From positions 1 to 5,354 of the forward strand of contig JAFULE010000235.1 of the NCBI GenBank assembly GCA_017483235.1: 5,354 nt of DNA, in the 5' to 3' direction. The DNA comes from Faecalibacterium sp. Its GTDB lineage: Bacteria; Bacillota; Clostridia; Oscillospirales; Ruminococcaceae. Each line of letters begins with the position of its first letter. The stretch's first letter is position 1. A program made the position numbers and the translations under genes. This document shows, piece after piece, positions 1 to 5,354 of this stretch. Below the pieces are notes generated by a model that was not told the DNA's origin, made no database searches, and worked only from the letters and a program-made list of their open reading frames with translations.

Positions 1-771
1 AAGCGCCCCATTCTGGACGTGCGCAGCCTTGGTATCGACTTCGGTGGCCTGACCGCGGTGGACGAGTTCAACCTGATGGTGGGCCGCAACGAGATCGCCG
101 GCCTGATCGGCCCCAACGGTGCCGGTAAAACCACCGTGTTCAACCTGTTGACCAACGTTTACCAGCCCACCCGCGGCTCCATCCTGATCGACGGCATGCC
201 CACTGCCGGCAAGTCGGTCAGCGAGGTCAACCGCATGGGCATTGCCCGTACCTTCCAGAACATCCGCCTGTTCAAGAACATGTCGGTCATCGACAACGTC
301 AAGGTGGGCCTGCACAACTCGATGAAGTATCATCTGCCTTCGGCTGCCCTGCGCTTGCCCGATTACTGGAAGCAGGAAAAACAGGCCAACCGCGAAGCCA
401 TGGAGCTGCTGGCCATCTTCCACATGGAAAAGATGGCCAATGTGCAGGCCGGCAGCCTGCCCTACGGCGCACAGCGCCGGCTGGAAATCATCCGTGCACT
501 GGCCACCAACCCCAAGCTGCTGCTGCTGGACGAGCCCGCCGCCGGTATGAACCCCAGCGAAACCGCCGAGCTGATGCAGACCATCGTGGACATCCGCGAT
601 AAGTTTGGCATTGCGGTTATGCTGATCGAGCATGATATGAGCCTGGTCATGGGCATCTGCGAAGGCATTGCCGTGCTGAACTTTGGCCGCATCATTGCCA
701 AGGGTACCCCCGCCGAGATCCGTTCCAATCCGCAGGTCATCGAAGCCTATCTGGGCAAAAAGGAGGGCTGA
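1..771 (+). CDS. livG: Branched-chain amino acid ABC transporter ATP-binding protein LivG (5' partial)
   Basis: This is one of the two ATPase subunits of the high-affinity branched-chain amino acid importer (HAAT family). It sits on the cytoplasmic face and powers the LivH/LivM permease. The frame is open from base 1, and the residues before the GTG at 19 (KRPILD) already match the usual LivG N-terminus, so the true start lies a few codons upstream of the window. Counting from the first visible codon, the 256 residues show Walker A GPNGAGKTT (37-45), the Q-loop in ARTFQNIRLF (Q86), the LivG-type signature LPYGAQRRLE (153-162), Walker B LLLLDEPAAG with D177 and E178, and the switch histidine in IEHDM (H211). 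The roughly 20-residue insert after the Q-loop region, around SMKYHLPSAALRLPDYW, is typical of LivG. It is followed three bases later by livF, whose ribosome site lies inside the end of this gene. Family assignment is near certain; substrate is inferred from family. Confidence 0.95.
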   Translation, partial: KRPILDVRSLGIDFGGLTAVDEFNLMVGRNEIAGLIGPNGAGKTTVFNLLTNVYQPTRGSILIDGMPTAGKSVSEVNRMGIARTFQNIRLFKNMSVIDNVKVGLHNSMKYHLPSAALRLPDYWKQEKQANREAMELLAIFHMEKMANVQAGSLPYGAQRRLEIIRALATNPKLLLLDEPAAGMNPSETAELMQTIVDIRDKFGIAVMLIEHDMSLVMGICEGIAVLNFGRIIAKGTPAEIRSNPQVIEAYLGKKEG

Positions 772-774
772 GCC

Positions 775-1488
775 ATGGCAAATACCATTCTGAGCGTTGA
801 AAATATCAACGTTTACTACGGCAACATCCACGCCGTGCACGACATCTCCTTCCATGTCAACGAGGGCGAGGTGGTCACCCTGATCGGCGCCAACGGCGCG
901 GGCAAGTCCACCAACCTGAAAACCATTTCGGGTCTGCTGCGCTCCAAAACCGGCGACATTGTGTACAACGGAAAAAGCATCAAGACCATGCCTGCCCACA
1001 AAATCGTGGCCGAGGGCCTGGCCCACGTGCCTGAAGGCCGCCGTGTATTCCTGCGCATGAGCGTGGAAGAAAACCTGGAAATGGGTGGTTACACCCAGCC
1101 CGGCTCCACCATTCAGCCCAATCTGGAAAAGGTGTTTGAGCTGTTCCCCCGCCTGAAAGAGCGCCGCCGTCAGATGGCGGGCACCCTGTCCGGCGGCGAG
1201 CAGCAGATGCTGGCCATGGGCCGCGCCTTGATGAGCGGTGCCAAGATGCTGATGCTGGACGAGCCTTCCATGGGCCTGTCGCCGCTGCTGGTGCAGGAGA
1301 TCTTCGACATCATCCGTGACCTGCATAAGCAGGGCTTGACCATCCTGCTGGTCGAACAGAACGCACAGATGGCCCTGTCGGTTGCCGACCGTGCCTACGT
1401 GCTGGAAACCGGCCGCATCTTTATGGAGGGCACCGGTGCCGAGCTGCTGACCAATGAGCGTGTGCAGCACGCCTATCTGGGCGGCTGA
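775..1488 (+). CDS. livF: Branched-chain amino acid ABC transporter ATP-binding protein LivF
   Basis: This is the second ATPase subunit of the same importer, expected to pair with LivG under the LivH/LivM permease. At 237 residues it is full length for LivF. It shows Walker A GANGAGKST (38-46), the LivF-type segment HVPEGRRVF (84-92), ABC signature LSGGEQQ (138-144), Walker B MLMLDEP with D162 and E163, D-loop SMGLSP (165-170), and the canonical C-terminus AYLGG. The switch position reads VEQN, with Gln195 where most ABC ATPases have His; that is usual for LivF. Asn47 follows Walker A where Thr is common. The ATG at 775 is supported by AAGGAGGG at 760-767, seven bases upstream and inside the livG end, so the two genes are co-transcribed and probably translationally coupled. 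It is the last gene of the operon, with a terminator starting 22 bases after the stop. Confidence 0.95.
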   Translation: MANTILSVENINVYYGNIHAVHDISFHVNEGEVVTLIGANGAGKSTNLKTISGLLRSKTGDIVYNGKSIKTMPAHKIVAEGLAHVPEGRRVFLRMSVEENLEMGGYTQPGSTIQPNLEKVFELFPRLKERRRQMAGTLSGGEQQMLAMGRALMSGAKMLMLDEPSMGLSPLLVQEIFDIIRDLHKQGLTILLVEQNAQMALSVADRAYVLETGRIFMEGTGAELLTNERVQHAYLGG

Positions 1489-1510
1489 GCCGAAACGCTT
1501 CACTTACAAC

Positions 1511-1538
1511 AAAAGGGACGCCGCGGGCGTCCCTTTTT
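1511..1538 (+). terminator. Intrinsic terminator of the liv operon
   Basis: A perfect 12-bp stem pairs AAAAGGGACGCC (1511-1522) with GGCGTCCCTTTT (1526-1537) around a GCG loop. It ends in a run of five T (1534-1538). It lies 22 bases after the livF stop and ahead of the next promoter, so it separates the transporter operon from the sigma-factor operon. Confidence 0.93.
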
Positions 1539-1569
1539 ACTGTTTGCTTCGAAAAATTTTTGCAGTAAA

Positions 1570-1601
1570 TGCAACCATGCCGCATCAAATGTCGGTATAA
1601 T
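1570..1601 (+). promoter_or_regulatory. Probable promoter of the sigma-factor operon, ECF-like
   Basis: A perfect TATAAT lies at 1596-1601, 26 bases before the sigma ATG, which would put transcription start near 1608 just ahead of the ribosome site. No usable sigma-A -35 (TTGACA-like) exists 16-18 bases upstream; the hexamers there match at 0-2 of 6 positions. Instead TGCAAC stands at 1570-1575, followed after 17 bases by CGGTAT (1593-1598). The AAC-containing -35 is the hallmark of many ECF promoters, so self-activation by the encoded sigma factor is plausible. An A5T5 tract (1552-1561) upstream could act like an UP element. Which sigma reads it is inference. Confidence 0.5.
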
Positions 1602-1630
1602 GGATGAAAGGGAAGGAGGGATGCGGCATG
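1576..1630. repeat. 11-bp perfect inverted repeat spanning promoter spacer and sigma start codon
   Basis: The arm CATGCCGCATC (1576-1586) is the exact reverse complement of GATGCGGCATG (1620-1630), with 33 bases between them. The left arm begins directly after the TGCAAC element and fills the spacer upstream of TATAAT. The right arm begins at the end of the Shine-Dalgarno stretch and includes the ATG start codon of the sigma gene. As DNA it could be a split operator. As RNA it can form only in transcripts that start upstream of 1576. The pairing is read directly; a function is not shown. Confidence 0.6.
1613..1619 (+). promoter_or_regulatory. Ribosome binding site fixing the sigma-factor start
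   Basis: AAGGAGG lies eight bases before the ATG at 1628. This decides between that start and the in-frame ATG at 1604, which would have no ribosome site and would sit at or before the expected transcription start. The ATG at 1621 is out of frame. Confidence 0.85.
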
Positions 1631-2203
1631 AAACCACTGGTTTATCTGGACGACGCAGCCATTGTGGAATTGTATTGGCAGCGGGATGAAGCGGCCATCG
1701 ACAGTACGGCGGCCAAATACGGCAGCCGACTGCGGGCTGTGGCAAACAACCTGCTGGCCGATGAGCGTTCTGCAGAAGAATGCGAGAACGACACCTATCT
1801 GAAAACCTGGCAGGCCATACCACCCCACCGCCCGGTGCAGCATTTCTTTGCCTTTCTGGCCAAAATCACCCGGCAGCTGGCGCTGGATGCCTGCCGTGGA
1901 CGCAGCCGGCAGAAGCGCAGCGCCAATCTGGTTGCTCTGACCGATGAACTGCAGCAGTGCATTTCCGCGCCGGATGACACCGAAAGCGCGGTAGAAGCTG
2001 CCGAGTGGGGCCGGCTGCTCAGTATTTTTGTACGAAGCCTGCCGCAGGAACAGCAGGGGATATTTGTACGGCGGTATTGGTACGGTGACCCTGTGGCCGA
2101 AATTGCCAAGCGATACGGCTTCAGCCAGTCAAAGGTAAAGTCGATGCTGCTGCGCACTCGTCAGGCCCTGCGCGAATATCTGCAAAAGGAGGGGCTGGTA
2201 TGA
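1628..2203 (+). CDS. ECF-type RNA polymerase sigma factor (sigma-70 family)
   Basis: This 191-residue protein is a two-domain sigma factor expected to direct RNA polymerase to a small regulon. Region 2 spans about residues 10-97, with the recognisable stretch SAEECENDTYLKTWQAIPP (48-66) and the basic LDACRGRSRQKR end (86-97) that would contact the -10 element. An acidic linker (about 103-128) follows. Region 4 spans about 129-187 (VRSLPQEQQGIFVRRYWYGD), with a helix-turn-helix in VAEIAKRYGFSQSKVKSML (156-174) that would contact the -35. No region 1 or 3 is present, which is the ECF pattern. The wording CENDTYLKTW and RRYWYGD is typical of a large clostridial group of ECF factors whose genes are coupled to a membrane-anchored partner, and that is exactly the arrangement here, with a 4-bp ATGA overlap to the next gene. 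The start at 1628 is chosen by the AAGGAGG eight bases upstream. Target genes cannot be told from the sequence. Confidence 0.93.
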   Translation: MKPLVYLDDAAIVELYWQRDEAAIDSTAAKYGSRLRAVANNLLADERSAEECENDTYLKTWQAIPPHRPVQHFFAFLAKITRQLALDACRGRSRQKRSANLVALTDELQQCISAPDDTESAVEAAEWGRLLSIFVRSLPQEQQGIFVRRYWYGDPVAEIAKRYGFSQSKVKSMLLRTRQALREYLQKEGLV

Positions 2204-3372
2204 ACGGCGAACATCTTTTGCACTGCCTCAATCATCTGGACGATGCCCTGATCTGGCAGCATAGCGGCCCGGCGCGGAGAAAGCCGACACCCCGCTGGAA
2301 AAAGACCCTTGCTGCTGCGGCCTGTGTCTGCCTTGTGCTGGGCAGCACCTTTGGCATTATGGTCAAATTGGGCTATTTCAGTGCCGGCTGCGGCGGCTGG
2401 CCCGGCACCATTGTGAATGGGGACTATTATTATACAGTGCCCCACAGCGGTGTATGGCGGTATACCCCCGGAGGCGAAAGTGAAAAGCTGCTGAGTGCAT
2501 TGTGGATGGACGGCTGGCTGGTCAACGAAAATGGCTTGTATTTTGACCGTGGCCGCAGCTTGTACCGCAAGGATCTGACCACCGGAAAAATACAGCGGCT
2601 GTACACAGCTTCTTTGTGGGAATGCAGCCACATTGGCTTTTCGCTGGAAGAGGACGGAACCATCGTGCTGACGGTGTACGACAAGCGCCGTGAACGTCAA
2701 CAGCAGCTATTGGTGGATGGCCTGAACGGCGATGTGCTGAAGCAGCTGTCCGACTGGGTTGATTATTCCGAAATCCGCTATGGTGACAGCGACGGCTATC
2801 AGATGTATGAATATCGCTGGTATACCTGCGGCGATGATATATATGAACTGGTTTACACCACCGATCGGAACGGAGATGCCAGCGACGATCTGCTGCTGAA
2901 CGGCAAATCGGTTCTGCCGCAGGGATGGTACGCGGTGTTCCGCCCCCGGCAGGACGATCTGAACGGTAATCTGCTGGTGGATGTGTACACCGGCCGCAAA
3001 GAGGATTACTGGAAAACTCAGAAAACGCTGCTGATCCGTGCGGATGGTACCACAGCTCTGCTGGAATACCGCGGCTATGACACCGCCACCCCGGACGGCC
3101 GGTATCTATTCTTTGCCCGCTCCATCGACGCGGTGGTACAGGGCAGCGAACTGGCTAACAGCCCCATTGGCTGCTGCGATACCGAAACGGGAGAGGTCTG
3201 GCCGCTGGCGATGGATGCGGAAACCGACGTATATGATATGACAAGCGACGGGCAGTATCTGTACACCAGTGCCCCGTGGGCTGACGAACAGGCCTGCTGG
3301 CGTATCAAGCAGGATGAAAGCGGCCGCCCGGCTGCACTTACCCTGCTGGATGCCGACATTCGCAATCATTAA
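2200..3372 (+). CDS. Single-pass membrane protein with beta-propeller-like outer domain; probable anti-sigma partner/sensor
   Basis: This 390-residue protein is coupled to the sigma gene by a 4-bp overlap and has its own AAAGGAGGGG (2185-2194) five bases before the ATG. The first 35 residues are cytosolic and rich in Arg/Lys just before the membrane (ARRKPTPRWKK, 25-35). They carry a short helix-like stretch LLHCLNHLDDALI (6-18), resembling the 'IDDxLIEEA' heads of partners of clostridial ECF factors. One hydrophobic helix (about 36-58) follows. The rest, about 330 residues, lies outside the cell and contains recurring strand motifs of the form DG/NG-x-x-Y-x-x: NGDYYYTV (73-80), NGLYFDRG (111-118), DGRYLFFA (299-306) and DGQYLYTS (350-357). 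This suggests a WD40/YncE/DUF5050-like propeller. No catalytic motif is seen. Inference: the tail binds the sigma factor and the outer domain senses a signal. No classical zinc anti-sigma (HxxxCxxC) motif is present. Alternative: a sigma-regulated surface protein without anti-sigma activity. Confidence 0.78.
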   Translation: MNGEHLLHCLNHLDDALIWQHSGPARRKPTPRWKKTLAAAACVCLVLGSTFGIMVKLGYFSAGCGGWPGTIVNGDYYYTVPHSGVWRYTPGGESEKLLSALWMDGWLVNENGLYFDRGRSLYRKDLTTGKIQRLYTASLWECSHIGFSLEEDGTIVLTVYDKRRERQQQLLVDGLNGDVLKQLSDWVDYSEIRYGDSDGYQMYEYRWYTCGDDIYELVYTTDRNGDASDDLLLNGKSVLPQGWYAVFRPRQDDLNGNLLVDVYTGRKEDYWKTQKTLLIRADGTTALLEYRGYDTATPDGRYLFFARSIDAVVQGSELANSPIGCCDTETGEVWPLAMDAETDVYDMTSDGQYLYTSAPWADEQACWRIKQDESGRPAALTLLDADIRNH

Positions 3373-3375
3373 GCA

Positions 3376-3406
3376 AAAACCCGCCGGCTGCTTGCCGGCG
3401 GGTTTT
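3376..3406. terminator. Bidirectional intrinsic terminator between convergent units
   Basis: A perfect 13-bp stem pairs AAAACCCGCCGGC (3376-3388) with GCCGGCGGGTTTT (3394-3406) around a TGCTT loop. On the + strand it ends in TTTTGTT. On the - strand the upstream A5 (3375-3379) becomes five T. It begins three bases after the propeller-protein stop and lies ten bases past the end of the converging membrane-protein gene, so it can serve both. Confidence 0.92.
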
Positions 3407-3416
3407 GTTCGTAACA

Positions 3417-3986
3417 TCACAGCAGATAGGTGGCCACCAGAATGTACAGCACAAACTGCGCTACCACGCACCAGCCCAGTGACACAGCCCGGCGGGCCTG
3501 GGTGTGGGGCCAGGTTTTGCGGCGCAGTGCAGGCTGTACCAGAAGCAGGGCCGCAACGCCAAACAGGATGCCTGCCAGCGGAAGGTACAGCCCCACCACA
3601 GCGCACACCGTAGCGGCCAGTACCATGGCCCGGTCGCGGGGGGCGGTGTCCTTGGCAGGGGAGGGCTTGTCTTTGTCCTTGGCACCCTTGCGCTCGGGGT
3701 AATAAGCGTAGGTGGCAAAGGCATGGGGTGGGGCGGGATCGTCCTGCTGCGGGGGCTCGGGCTGTTGTGGTTCAAAACGGCAGCGCAGGCTGTACCAGCG
3801 GGCGATGCCAAAGGCCGCCAGCGGAAACACAAACCACACCAGCAATATGCCAATATCGCCTGCCGTACCGTTTTGGGCAGCCTGCGTGTGCGACAGGGCC
3901 GAAAGCAGGCGCCGCAGCACCACAAAAGCCACCGAAACGGTGGCAGCGGTGGTATACGGTGCGGCAGAAGTTTTTTCTTTGCTCAC
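3417..3986 (-). CDS. Hypothetical multi-pass membrane protein (189 aa)
   Basis: I do not recognise this gene with certainty. The 189 residues contain hydrophobic segments at about 14-32 (weak), 43-64, 119-152 (long enough for two helices) and 166-188, giving an estimated four to five membrane passes. Between the second and third lies a soluble loop of about 50 residues (68-118). It is rich in Pro and Gln, then in Lys and Asp, and carries HAFATYAYYPERKG (88-101). The C-terminal part, a glycine/alanine-rich helix pair followed by RRAVSLGWCVVAQ (165-177), recalls DUF4190-like small membrane proteins, but this is only a resemblance. There is no signal peptide, no J-domain HPD motif and no catalytic motif. 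The start is a GTG at 3984-3986 with AAGGG ten bases upstream; no other in-frame start has a better site. It lies downstream of and in line with the HscC-like gene, 102 bases away, so the two may share a transcript. Confidence 0.75.
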   Translation of the reverse strand: MSKEKTSAAPYTTAATVSVAFVVLRRLLSALSHTQAAQNGTAGDIGILLVWFVFPLAAFGIARWYSLRCRFEPQQPEPPQQDDPAPPHAFATYAYYPERKGAKDKDKPSPAKDTAPRDRAMVLAATVCAVVGLYLPLAGILFGVAALLLVQPALRRKTWPHTQARRAVSLGWCVVAQFVLYILVATYLL

Positions 3987-3991
3987 AGGAT

Positions 3992-4088
3992 CACATCCCT
4001 TGGTTGAGTCTTTTGTAAAAATTGATGGTAAATCGTCGAAAATATTTTATTGAAATCGCAAAAAGAAGCGGAGAGAAGTAAAGCTGCT
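3992..4088. other. AT-rich spacer between the HscC-like gene and the membrane-protein gene
   Basis: This stretch of about 100 bases holds no gene. Its middle (4011-4070) has only 16 G/C of 60, against a GC-rich surround, and contains the palindrome AAAATATTTT (4039-4048). No terminator hairpin is seen here. On the - strand the -10-like TACCAT and TACAAA boxes have no convincing -35, so a separate promoter for the membrane-protein gene is possible but not demonstrated. Confidence 0.6.
3997..4001 (-). promoter_or_regulatory. Weak ribosome site for the GTG-started membrane protein
   Basis: On the - strand AAGGG is followed by ten bases and then GTG at 3986-3984. It is weaker than the AAGGAGG sites elsewhere in the window. 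A nearby ATG (3996-3994) and GTG (3994-3992) are out of frame, so 3986 is the supported start. Confidence 0.55.
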
Positions 4089-5354
4089 TTACAGTAAAAA
4101 GTCGCCCTGTGCAGCAATTTCGTTCAGTTCGGCCTCCAGCCGGCGGCGTGCTTTGGCAATCGCCACCCGATCGGCGCTGTCCAGAACACCCTCAAAACGG
4201 CTGAGTGCCCGGTCAATTTGCTGGCGCAGCTCGCCATAGGCCTGCTCGTACATTCGCTCGCCCCGGAACAGCAGTAGCTTGTTCTCCTCCTGATCGCGGG
4301 GGCTGATTTTCAGATATGAAAGTTCTTCCAGCCGCTTCTGGGCTTCCGCTTCGGTCATGTCGTCGCTTTTCTGAATGATGGCTTTTTTGTGCACGCCGGT
4401 GCTTACCACCTGCACCTCCACTTCCAGCAGCGAGTTCATGTCGTAGGTATAGGTAATATCCACTGCTTCTTCGCCGGCCTTGTTGGGGGGCACATCAATC
4501 TCCAAAGTGCCCAGCAGCAGGTTGTCGCGTGCCATACGGCTTTCGCCCTGCAGCACATGTACGCTCACCGTGGTCTGGTTGTCGTGGGCAGTGTAAAAAC
4601 GCCGGGTGCGGCTGACCGGAATTACCGTGTTGCGGTCGATGATAGGGGCGTAGTGCCCCTCTTCGCGGAACACCCCGTTAAAGCTGCTGACCTCGGTGCC
4701 AAGGGTAAAGGGGCATACGTCGGTCAGAATCACTTCCTTAATGGCCTGATCACGGGCCTTCATGGCGCTTTGCAGCGCAGCGCCCACCGCAATGGCCTGA
4801 TCGGGATCCACCCCGGCAGCGGGGTCGCGGCCGAACAACCGGCGGCACAGGCTGCGCACCATGGGGCTTTTGCTTGCGCCGCCCACCAGCACGACCTGAT
4901 CAATGTCGGCAAGGCCCAGCCCGGCGTCCTTTAGGCTGCGTTCCACCGGTTTTTGAATGCGCAAAGCCAGCGGGGCACAGGCCTGCTCAAATTCGGCCCG
5001 GGTGATGCCCTGAGTATGCAGCTGGCCGTTGATCGAGCAAGTCATGATCACCATCAACCCCTGCGACAGGGTCAGCTTGCACTGCTCGGCCTGCCGGCGC
5101 AGTAAAAACAGGTCCCGCAGATTCACATCGGCGATGGTCAGGCCGCACTTATTCAAAAACAGGGTAGCCAGCGCATCGGTAAAGTCTTCGCCGCCCAGGG
5201 CGTTGTCACCTGCGACGGCGTGCACCTCCATAATGTTCTGGTACAATTCCAGAATCGAGATATCCAGCGTGCCGCCGCCCAGATCAAATACCAGATAGCA
5301 GCCGTTTTTGCCCTGCTCGCACAGGCCGTAGGCAATGGCGGCGGCGGTGGGCTC
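4089..5354 (-). CDS. hscC: Hsp70-family molecular chaperone, HscC-like (5' partial)
   Basis: This is an ATP-dependent cytosolic chaperone of the DnaK/Hsp70 family. The frame stays open to the window edge, where it opens with EPTAAAIAYG, so the start lies outside; 421 residues are visible, roughly the last three quarters of an HscC-sized protein (about 560). Counting from the edge, the nucleotide-binding domain shows the phosphate motif VFDLGGGTLDIS (22-33), LGGEDF (53-58) and the adenosine motif VVLVGGASKSPMVR (154-167). The interdomain linker is VILTDVCPFTLG (208-219). The substrate-binding beta domain follows, with PIIDRNTVIPVSRTRRFYT (237-255), DNQTTVSVHVLQGESRMARD (258-277) and GEEAVDITYTYD (294-305). 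A short helical lid (about 333-421) ends at the stop with no DnaK-style disordered acidic tail. The linker TDVCPFTLG and the segment RRFYTxxDNQTTV fit HscC better than DnaK (which has LDVTPLSLG). No J-domain or GrpE partner is in view. Subfamily symbol is a judgement from memory. Confidence 0.9.
   Translation of the reverse strand, partial: EPTAAAIAYGLCEQGKNGCYLVFDLGGGTLDISILELYQNIMEVHAVAGDNALGGEDFTDALATLFLNKCGLTIADVNLRDLFLLRRQAEQCKLTLSQGLMVIMTCSINGQLHTQGITRAEFEQACAPLALRIQKPVERSLKDAGLGLADIDQVVLVGGASKSPMVRSLCRRLFGRDPAAGVDPDQAIAVGAALQSAMKARDQAIKEVILTDVCPFTLGTEVSSFNGVFREEGHYAPIIDRNTVIPVSRTRRFYTAHDNQTTVSVHVLQGESRMARDNLLLGTLEIDVPPNKAGEEAVDITYTYDMNSLLEVEVQVVSTGVHKKAIIQKSDDMTEAEAQKRLEELSYLKISPRDQEENKLLLFRGERMYEQAYGELRQQIDRALSRFEGVLDSADRVAIAKARRRLEAELNEIAAQGDFLL

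Noticed and set aside
1352..1363. LivF has Gln instead of His at the switch position (VEQN)
   Set aside because: This is the normal state in the LivF family and not a sign of an inactive ATPase.
1604..1606. ATG at 1604 as the sigma-factor start
   Set aside because: It has no ribosome site, lies three bases after TATAAT, and would add the Shine-Dalgarno stretch as coding residues (KGKEGCG).
1421..1843. Long open frame on the - strand across the livF end and sigma start
   Set aside because: It crosses a terminator and a promoter, has no recognisable domain, and is antisense to two well-supported genes.
3504..4007. Open frames on the + strand across the small membrane protein gene
   Set aside because: These are antisense to a gene with clear membrane helices. 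Their translations are low-complexity Gly/Arg/Gln-rich, as expected from reversed GC-rich coding sequence.
4004..4031. TTGAGT followed by TGGTAAAT-like bases on the + strand, resembling a promoter
   Set aside because: No + strand gene lies downstream, and AT-rich spacers give such matches easily.
4389..4934. 181-residue open frame on the + strand inside the Hsp70 gene
   Set aside because: It is antisense to highly conserved Hsp70 sequence, has no ribosome site at its start, and its His/Ala/Val-rich composition is typical of a shadow frame.
5244..5246. TTG at 5246 as the start of the Hsp70-like gene
   Set aside because: The frame upstream to the window edge encodes conserved Hsp70 sequence (EPTAAAIAYG, VFDLGGGTLD), so the gene simply continues beyond the window.

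Overview
The window looks like chromosomal DNA from a GC-rich gut clostridium, in the Oscillospiraceae / Faecalibacterium-Gemmiger-Subdoligranulum neighbourhood. The taxon is an inference. It rests on strong AAGGAGG-type Shine-Dalgarno sites, GC-rich codon use, a clostridial-style ECF sigma factor with a translationally coupled membrane partner, and an HscC-type Hsp70. There is no sign of mobile elements, tRNA/rRNA genes or CRISPR. Five protein genes are visible and two of them run off the window ends.

Region 1 (1-1538, + strand) is the 3' end of a branched-chain amino acid (HAAT family) ABC importer operon. It holds livG, lacking only its first few codons, and a complete livF three bases downstream. 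An intrinsic terminator (1511-1538) closes the operon. The binding protein and permease genes (livJ, livH, livM) would be expected upstream, outside the window.

Region 2 (1570-3406, + strand) is a self-contained signalling operon. A short promoter region contains a TATAAT box and an ECF-like TGCAAC element. It drives an ECF-type sigma factor (1628-2203), which overlaps by 4 bp a 390-residue single-pass membrane protein (2200-3372). That protein has a short basic cytosolic tail, one membrane helix and a large extracytoplasmic domain that looks like a beta-propeller. The simplest reading is a sigma/anti-sigma pair in which the outer domain senses something and the tail holds the sigma factor. 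An 11-bp perfect inverted repeat spans the promoter spacer and the sigma start codon. It is the most unusual non-coding signal in the window.

Region 3 (3376-5354, - strand) is read toward region 2. It contains an HscC-like Hsp70 chaperone gene whose 5' end is outside the window. After an AT-rich 97-base spacer comes a GTG-started gene for a small multi-pass membrane protein of unknown function. The two converging units share one strong hairpin (3376-3406) that can terminate from both sides.

Nothing here is proof of a new system. The best candidate for undescribed biology is the sigma/propeller pair together with its promoter-spanning inverted repeat.
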